10,952 nt of DNA from CAZNMF01 sp035547155 (GTDB lineage Bacteria; Acidobacteriota; Vicinamibacteria; Vicinamibacterales; SCN-69-37), in the NCBI GenBank assembly GCA_035547155.1, contig DASZVJ010000008.1, positions 1-10,952 of the forward strand, read 5' to 3'. The notes beneath the pieces are model-generated. The model saw nothing but the letters and a program-made list of their open reading frames with translations. It searched no databases and was not told the DNA's origin. A program made the position numbers and the translations under genes. Positions 6,366-10,952 of this stretch are shown one piece after another; position 1 is the stretch's first letter, and every line of letters starts with the position of its first letter.

Positions 6366-7679
6366 ATGATCACCACACTGGTCGCACTTCTGGCGTGGCT
6401 GGCCCCGGCCGCGCCGCAGCGGACACCCGCAGGCACCGCGCCTGGCCCCGAGTCGTTCGACATGCGCGTCGTCACGACGGGGCTGGCAGGGCCGTGGGAA
6501 TTGCTGATTGGGCCGGACGGCTGGCTGTGGGTGACGGAGCGCACGGGCAAGCGCATCACGCGCGTCAATCCTGCCGATGGAACGAAGACCGTGCTCGTCG
6601 AGATTCCGGACGTGCTGCAGAGCGTGCAGCAGGACGGCCTGCTCGGCATGGCGATCGACGGAAACAACGTCTACGTCGCGATGACGTACGACGCGGATGC
6701 CGGAGCGGCCGTCACGCGCCGCATGAAGATTCGGCGCTACGCGTACGACGCCGCGGCGAAGACGCTCGGACATCCCGCCGACATCATCGACAATCTGCCG
6801 GCCGGCTCCGATCATCTGTCCGGCCGCCTGCGATTCGGTCCCGATCGGAAGCTGTATCTGACGCTCGGCGACGGCGGCAAGAATCAACTCGCCGTGTACT
6901 GCCAGCCGATCGACGCGCAGGTGCTGCCGACGGCCGCGGATGTCGCATCACGCAACTGGCCGAAGGTGTATCAGGGCAAGATCCTGCGCATCGATCTCGA
7001 CGGATCGATCCCGGCGGACAATCCGACGATCGCCGGCGTGCGCAGCCACATCTACTCGTACGGCCATCGCAACTCGCAGGGGCTCGCGTTCGGCCCGGAC
7101 GGCACGCTTTACGCGTCCGAGCACGGACCGAGCGTCGACGACGAGTTGAATCGGATTCAGGCGGGCAAGAACTACGGCTGGCCGTACGTCGCGGGCTATC
7201 AGGACGACCGCGCGTACAGCTATCAGAACTGGTCGGCCGCGCCGAACTGCGCGTCGCTCAAGTGGGACGCGATCGTCGCGCCGCCCTCCGTCCCTGAGCA
7301 GAAGGAAAGCGCGTGGCACGGCGCGGACTTCGTGCCGCCGATTCAGACGTTCTTCACCGTGCCGTCAGACTACGACTTCAAGACCGGCAATGCGACGATC
7401 GCCCCGTCGGGCATCGACATCTATCACGTGCGCCAGGGCGGCATTCCCGGCTGGGCCGATTCCGTGCTCGTCACCAGCCTCCTCCGCGGGGTCGTCTATC
7501 GCGTGAAGCTGAACGCCGCTGGCACCGCCACCGACGGCGCGCCGCTCGCATACTTCAGACAGGACGACCGCTATCGCGACCTCGCGCTGACCGCCGACGG
7601 CCGCACGATCTACGCCGCGACCGATCCGAATTCCGCGCTGCACAAAGGGGCGATCGTCGCGTTCACGTATCGGCGGTAG
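6366..7679 (+). CDS. Soluble PQQ-dependent glucose/sorbosone dehydrogenase family protein, exported
   Basis: This 437-residue protein resembles Acinetobacter soluble PQQ glucose dehydrogenase (GdhB), a six-bladed propeller oxidising aldoses to lactones in the periplasm. The short hydrophobic MITTLVALLAWLAPAAPQ is a probable signal peptide. Matching blocks are PWELLIGPDGWLWVTERTGK, QQDGLLGMA, GSDHLSGRLRFGPD with D149 and H150 (GdhB Asp143 and catalytic His144), YQGKILRIDLDGSIPADNP, YSYGHRNSQGLAFGPDGTLY with R235 (GdhB Arg228), NYGWPYVAGYQDD and FVPPIQTFFTV. The H150-R235 spacing is within one residue of GdhB. The loop before ATIAPSG is shorter than I recall for GdhB, so the sugar may differ. 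An ATG at 6306 would overlap gabD; ATG 6366 is preferred, with GGAG at 6351-6354. It is divergent from gabD across 58 bases. An octamer repeat array follows the stop. Confidence 0.9.
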   Translation: MITTLVALLAWLAPAAPQRTPAGTAPGPESFDMRVVTTGLAGPWELLIGPDGWLWVTERTGKRITRVNPADGTKTVLVEIPDVLQSVQQDGLLGMAIDGNNVYVAMTYDADAGAAVTRRMKIRRYAYDAAAKTLGHPADIIDNLPAGSDHLSGRLRFGPDRKLYLTLGDGGKNQLAVYCQPIDAQVLPTAADVASRNWPKVYQGKILRIDLDGSIPADNPTIAGVRSHIYSYGHRNSQGLAFGPDGTLYASEHGPSVDDELNRIQAGKNYGWPYVAGYQDDRAYSYQNWSAAPNCASLKWDAIVAPPSVPEQKESAWHGADFVPPIQTFFTVPSDYDFKTGNATIAPSGIDIYHVRQGGIPGWADSVLVTSLLRGVVYRVKLNAAGTATDGAPLAYFRQDDRYRDLALTADGRTIYAATDPNSALHKGAIVAFTYRR

Positions 7680-7682
7680 GCG

Positions 7683-7782
7683 GGGACGAGCGGATCAGGG
7701 GACCAGGGGACCAGGGGACCAGGGGACCAGGGGACCAGGGGACCAGGGGACCAGGGGACCAAGGGACCAAGGGACCAAGGGG
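7683..7782 (+). repeat. Tandem GGGACCAG octamer array, about 12 units, G-quadruplex-prone
   Basis: Starting three bases after the TAG stop at 7677-7679 are two degenerate units (GGGACGAG, CGGATCAG), then seven exact GGGACCAG units (7699-7754), three GGGACCAA units (7755-7778) and GGGG. The G-tracts of three or four separated by ACCA or ACCAA match the sequence rule for G-quadruplexes. The frames through it (GPGDQGTR or PWSPGPLV repeats) are not credible proteins. Related arrays follow two other stop codons in the window. Confidence 0.92.
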
Positions 7783-7849
7783 AGGAAGGAGCACGGCCTG
7801 AAGGCCAATAGCGCGATAGCGACATGCGGCCGGCGCGTTCGTCCCGATC

Positions 7850-7875
7850 GGTATGGTAGTATGGCGCCGGTATGG
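7850..7875 (+). promoter_or_regulatory. Possible promoter/operator of the antitoxin-toxin pair
   Basis: Three direct copies of GTATGG start at 7851, 7859 and 7870, the last overlapping the antitoxin ATG. TAGTAT at 7857-7862 could be a -10 box, placing the transcript start very near the ATG, which lacks a ribosome site. Ribbon-helix-helix antitoxins commonly repress their own operon through short repeated sites, so these repeats are candidate binding sites. Confidence 0.35.
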
Positions 7876-8150
7876 TCAAGATGACGTTCACGCTCGACGC
7901 CGAGACGGCCGCGGCGCTGCGGCGGTCCGCCGAGCGCACGTCCAAGCCGCAGAGCGCCGTCGTGCGTGAGGCCATTGCCGAATATGCGGCCCGCCTCGGC
8001 CGGCTGGCCGAATCCGAGCGCCGGGCCATGCTGAAGGCATTCGACGACCTCGTGCCCCGCATCCCGAAGCGGCCGGCGCGGACGGCCGACGCGGAGCTGC
8101 GCGCCATTCGCCTGGCGCGTCGCGGCGGCGGCCGGCGGTCCGGCGCGTGA
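7872..8150 (+). CDS. vapB: Ribbon-helix-helix antitoxin (VapB-like)
   Basis: This 92-residue protein has a CopG/MetJ-type ribbon-helix-helix N-terminus: strand MVKMTFTLD, helix AETAAALRRSAERT, turn SKPQ, then second helix SAVVREAIAEYAARLG. Such proteins dimerise and bind operator DNA through the strand. The C-terminal half (from about residue 50) is basic and probably wraps the toxin; it ends RRGGGRRSGA. The stop overlaps the toxin start by four bases (GTGA at 8147-8150), the usual arrangement of coupled toxin-antitoxin genes. The start is ATG 7872; a second ATG (codon 4) is possible. No Shine-Dalgarno is seen, and a leaderless transcript would explain this. The family is clear; neutralisation of the neighbour is inferred from context. 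Confidence 0.87.
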   Translation: MVKMTFTLDAETAAALRRSAERTSKPQSAVVREAIAEYAARLGRLAESERRAMLKAFDDLVPRIPKRPARTADAELRAIRLARRGGGRRSGA

Positions 8151-8539
8151 TTCATCTCGACACGTCCGTACTCGTGGACGCGCTCACCGGGACGCGTCGC
8201 TCCGCCCCGGCGCTTCGCGCGGCGATCGCCGACGGGCGTCGACTGGTCTTGTCCGCGCTGGTGCTGTACGAATGGCAGCGCGGCCCGCGACTTCAAGCCG
8301 AGCTCGACGCGCAGGAAGCCCTCGCACCGAGTGACGCCGCGGTGCCGTTCGATGCGATCGCCGCCGCACACGCCGCGAAGCTCTACGCGGCCGTGAAGCG
8401 CCCACGCGGCCGGGAGATCGACCTGGCGATCGCGGCGTGCGCCCTCGCACACGGCGCGTCGCTGTGGACGCTCAATCGCGACGATTTCTCGGACGTGCCG
8501 GGCTTGGATCTCTACGACCCTGACGCCGGCGGCGCGTGA
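8147..8539 (+). CDS. vapC: PIN-domain ribonuclease toxin (VapC-like)
   Basis: This 130-residue PIN-domain protein is the length of typical VapC toxins, Mg2+-dependent RNases that cut tRNA or rRNA when freed from the antitoxin. The acidic residues are all present: D5 in IHLDTSVLVDAL, E42 in ALVLYEWQRG, D92 in REIDLAIAACAL, and D113 in LWTLNRDDFSDVPGL, which also carries the typical N-x-x-D-F element. The enzyme therefore looks intact. It starts with GTG at 8147, four bases inside the antitoxin gene, so translation is probably coupled. It ends at a TGA 79 bases from the stop of the convergent permease gene, with a hairpin and an octamer repeat between. The RNA target cannot be deduced. Confidence 0.9.
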   Translation: MIHLDTSVLVDALTGTRRSAPALRAAIADGRRLVLSALVLYEWQRGPRLQAELDAQEALAPSDAAVPFDAIAAAHAAKLYAAVKRPRGREIDLAIAACALAHGASLWTLNRDDFSDVPGLDLYDPDAGGA

Positions 8540-8546
8540 CCTGAAC

Positions 8547-8577
8547 GTCCGCGTCAGAGCTACCGGCTCTGTCGGAC
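8547..8577. terminator. Hairpin between convergent vapC and permease genes, possible bidirectional terminator
   Basis: GTCCG (8547-8551) pairs with CGGAC (8573-8577), and CAGAGC (8555-8560) pairs with GCTCTG (8566-8571) around the loop TACCG, giving 11 base pairs with a small 3/1 internal loop. There is no T-tract on either side, so it is not a canonical intrinsic terminator. The position between two converging stops supports a 3'-end role. Confidence 0.4.
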
Positions 8578-8579
8578 CG

Positions 8580-8616
8580 CCCCCCTCGTCCCCTCGTCCC
8601 TTGGTCCCTTGGTCCC
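8580..8616 (-). repeat. Octamer array after the permease stop codon (minus strand)
   Basis: Read on the minus strand, the permease stop TAG is followed by AC, two GGGACCAA units, two GGGACGAG units and a run of G. The units and orientation match the arrays after the FAH stop (2609) and after the PQQ sugar dehydrogenase stop (7683). Confidence 0.8.
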
Positions 8617-8618
8617 GT

Positions 8619-10952
8619 CTACTGTTCTCTTAGCATCCGCGCCGGATCGATCTTCGCCGCGCGGCGGGCGGGGATGAAGATCGCGGCGACAGCCGCGGCG
8701 AGCAGGACAACAACGGCCGCGATGATCGCGATTGGATCGTGGCCGCTGACGCCGTAGAGCGCGCGTTGGACGAGACGGCCGGCGATGAAGGCGAGGACGA
8801 GGCCGGCGACGAGACCGATGACGACCGGCCGCAAGCCGTCGTGCAGCAGCAAGCGCAGAATGTCGCGGCTCTGCGCGCCGAGCGTCATCCTTACGCCGAC
8901 TTCGTGTTCGCGCTGGCGCACGACGAACGCCGTGACGCCGAAGAGGCCGACGACGGCGAGGCCGAGTGCGATGGAAGCGATGAGGCTGGTCAGAACGCCG
9001 ATCCCTTGCGGCTCGCCCAGTTGCTCCGCAATGTTGTCGCTGACGGGACGCTCCTGGATGGAGATGCCCGGATCGGCATCGAGCGATCGCATGAGGTTGC
9101 GCATCGGGGCGATCGCGCTCCGTGGATCGCCGGACGTGCGGACGATCATTTGAGCCGCGCGTATCAGTTTCGTTGGGAGCGGCTGATAGATCGCGAGCGC
9201 TTCGTGATTCTTCAGATTCATGACCGCGTCGGCGACAACGCCGATGACGACCGTCCCTGCGGGCTTGACCGTCAGGCTGACGCGCGGCGCGCCAGGAGCG
9301 TCGTCGTCGCCCCAGACACGTGTGAGACGCTCGCCGATTGGATCGGCGCCGCCCCAGTACGCCCGTGCAAGACTCTCGGAGATGATCGCGACAGGCGCGT
9401 CGGCTCGCGCGTCCGCGTCCGTGTATGTGCGTCCTCTCACGATTCGCGTGTCAGCCGTTTCAAAGTAGCTGGTCGATGTGAACAGCCGGTGGACGTAGTG
9501 GCCATTGAACTGCGACGCGACGGATCCCTGGAAGAGCTGCGGATTGATCAGCGCCGCCGACTGGACGGAGCCAAATCCGCGTAGACGATCCATCGCCGTC
9601 GTCCAATACGCCTCCGCTCTGGCCTCGTCGTAGCTGGACGGCAAATTGACCGAGACGCTGAGCAGATGGTCCGCGTCGATGCCCAGGTCCATCGTCGTCG
9701 CATGCACGGCCGATCGCGTGAAGAGCGCCGCGACGACGAGCAGAGCGATTGACGCCGCCGCTTGCATGGCAATCAGCGTCGTGCGCAGGCGGCCGGGGCG
9801 AATCGTGCCAGGCGAGCCGAGGCGGTCGGTCTTCAGGGCGGAAACCAGATCGCCATGGCGGATGTATCGCGCCGGCGCGAGGCCGGCGCAGACACACATC
9901 ACCACCGTCACTGCCGCGACGAATGCGCCGACGCGCAGATCCGGCGCGACATCGAACGTCGGAGGCAGCTGGACGAGATGCGCCAGCACCGGCGCGCCCC
10001 AGAACGCCGCGGCGAAGCCGAGCGCCGCTGACACGGCGCCGAGCAAAAGGCTCTCCATCATCAGTTGCCGCACGACCTGCCAGCGGCCGGCGCCGATCGC
10101 GAGACGGGTGCCGATCTCCTTCGATCGTCCGGCCGCGCTGGCGAGCAGCACGTTCGTCACATTGGCCGCGGCAAGCAGGACGATCGAGCCGACAACGACG
10201 ACCAGGACGATGACGACGCCCGTGTTGGCGGAGAGCGAAGAGAGCAGAACGGCATTCGGCCCAACGGTCTTTCCGAATTCGGCCGCCATCGCCGCTGCTT
10301 GCGCACTCAATTCGGATGCCGCCTGGGTGGGCGTGATGCCAGACGACAGCCGTACGAGCACTTGCACGGGCAGGTTCCACGACGTGTCCGTCGTGCTCAA
10401 CTGGGCGCGAAGTGTCGTCACGGTTTGCGCCTCGTCGGGACTCAGCACGGACTTGTGTGCCAGTGCGTCGAGCTGTGCGCGTCTTGCCGCAGCGACCGCC
10501 TCGGCGTGTTCCAGGCTCGACGTTCGATGGTCCGCAAGCGTCGTCCAGAAGGACGGCGGCGTGTCGCCGCGTCCTTCGTTACCGAGAAAACCGCGAGCGG
10601 TGACGCCGACGACGGTGTATGCGCGATCGTCGAGCCAGACCGTCTTGCCGACGAAGGACGGATCGCCTGCCAGCACGTTCTTCCAGAAGCCATGGCTCAC
10701 CACGATGACCGGTGCCGCGCCAGGCGTATCGTCCGCCGGACTCAACGTGCGGCCGAGTGAGGCGCCGATGCCGATGACCGAGAAATAGTTGCCGCTGACG
10801 GGGCGCCCGCTGACGCTCATGCTGCGGCCATCGTCCAGCCGAAGCGAGCGAAAATCCCGAGCCGCCGCCGCGACGGCCATCGACGACGTCGTCTTCAGTT
10901 GTTCGTAGTCGTCGAACGTCCAATCTCCGCCGTTAGGGGACTGGTTGCCGCC
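8619..10952 (-). CDS. Duplicated FtsX/MacB-type ABC transporter permease (ADOP family), N-terminus cut by window edge
   Basis: 777 residues are visible and the frame stays open to the window edge (24 codons before the first ATG, including GGDWTFDDYEQLK), so the true start lies outside. The protein has two copies of a MacB-like periplasmic domain plus FtsX membrane domain. Periplasmic part 1 contains VSGNYFSVIGIGASLGRTLS. FtsX 1 has helices near visible residues 241-263, 298-322 and 338-361, with EIGTRLAIGAG after the first. A linker helix (about 389-412) follows, then periplasmic part 2 (SYFETADTRIVRGRTYTDAD, IGVVADAV). FtsX 2 has helices near 650-678, 704-732 and 740-766, with EVGVRMTLGAQ, and ends PARRAAKIDPARMLREQ. 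Related permeases act in lipoprotein, peptide or macrolide export or mechanotransmission. The substrate is unknown and no ATPase is adjacent, as is usual for ADOP proteins. The stop is TAG at 8619-8621. Confidence 0.9.
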   Translation of the reverse strand, partial: GGNQSPNGGDWTFDDYEQLKTTSSMAVAAAARDFRSLRLDDGRSMSVSGRPVSGNYFSVIGIGASLGRTLSPADDTPGAAPVIVVSHGFWKNVLAGDPSFVGKTVWLDDRAYTVVGVTARGFLGNEGRGDTPPSFWTTLADHRTSSLEHAEAVAAARRAQLDALAHKSVLSPDEAQTVTTLRAQLSTTDTSWNLPVQVLVRLSSGITPTQAASELSAQAAAMAAEFGKTVGPNAVLLSSLSANTGVVIVLVVVVGSIVLLAAANVTNVLLASAAGRSKEIGTRLAIGAGRWQVVRQLMMESLLLGAVSAALGFAAAFWGAPVLAHLVQLPPTFDVAPDLRVGAFVAAVTVVMCVCAGLAPARYIRHGDLVSALKTDRLGSPGTIRPGRLRTTLIAMQAAASIALLVVAALFTRSAVHATTMDLGIDADHLLSVSVNLPSSYDEARAEAYWTTAMDRLRGFGSVQSAALINPQLFQGSVASQFNGHYVHRLFTSTSYFETADTRIVRGRTYTDADARADAPVAIISESLARAYWGGADPIGERLTRVWGDDDAPGAPRVSLTVKPAGTVVIGVVADAVMNLKNHEALAIYQPLPTKLIRAAQMIVRTSGDPRSAIAPMRNLMRSLDADPGISIQERPVSDNIAEQLGEPQGIGVLTSLIASIALGLAVVGLFGVTAFVVRQREHEVGVRMTLGAQSRDILRLLLHDGLRPVVIGLVAGLVLAFIAGRLVQRALYGVSGHDPIAIIAAVVVLLAAAVAAIFIPARRAAKIDPARMLREQ

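Noticed and set aside
4716..6887. 723-codon minus-strand frame overlapping gabD, palindromic repeat copy 2 and the PQQ sugar dehydrogenase
   Set aside because: It spans three unrelated elements in a shifted frame and has Arg/Gly-rich composition, so it is a GC artefact.
7683..7782. CRISPR array
   Set aside because: Units are 8 bases and directly abutting with no spacers; no cas gene is present.
7610..8452. 280-codon minus-strand frame with PWSPGPLV repeats
   Set aside because: The repeat protein is only the reverse translation of the GGGACCAG array, and the rest is antisense to vapBC.

Overview
This is a GC-rich (by eye about two thirds G+C) bacterial chromosome segment made of ordinary metabolic genes in short units that alternate in strand. 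The genes most indicative of lineage are a large FtsX-type permease with two duplicated halves and no ATPase beside it (the 'ADOP' architecture, abundant in Acidobacteriota) and two secreted quinoprotein dehydrogenases. With the GGGACCAG-type octamer repeats, the best guess is an uncultured or soil acidobacterium, perhaps class Vicinamibacteria. That assignment is inference. No rRNA, tRNA, CRISPR array, phage gene or transposase was seen.

Layout. (1) 1-1724, minus strand: etfA followed after 9 bases by the start of the ETF:quinone oxidoreductase gene, which runs off the left edge. Together they pass electrons from flavin acyl-CoA or amine dehydrogenases to the quinone pool; etfB is not in its usual place. 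(2) 1725-1909: a divergent intergenic region holding a double-hairpin palindromic repeat. (3) 1910-4743, plus strand: a fumarylpyruvate hydrolase-like FAH enzyme, then an exported PQQ dehydrogenase with a haem c domain built into its propeller. (4) 4750-4832: a second copy of the palindromic repeat, between convergent genes. (5) 4853-6307, minus strand: gabD, succinate-semialdehyde dehydrogenase. (6) 6366-7679, plus strand: a soluble-type PQQ glucose dehydrogenase homologue. (7) 7683-7782: a tandem octamer array. (8) 7872-8539, plus strand: a ribbon-helix-helix antitoxin and PIN-domain toxin pair (VapBC type). (9) 8547-8616: a hairpin and another octamer array between convergent genes. (10) 8619-10952, minus strand: the duplicated FtsX/MacB-like permease, running off the right edge.

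Function. The genes fit an aerobic heterotroph that oxidises sugars or alcohols in the periplasm with PQQ enzymes, feeds flavoprotein-derived electrons to quinone, and degrades organic acids through FAH and GabD steps. Apart from etfA/ETF-QO and vapBC, I see no evidence that the genes form one pathway. The most interesting signals are non-coding. An octamer repeat family with G-quadruplex potential lies directly after three stop codons, always with the G-rich strand as the coding strand. Two copies of a palindromic element keep their hairpins through paired base changes. I see no convincing evidence of a new multi-gene system.
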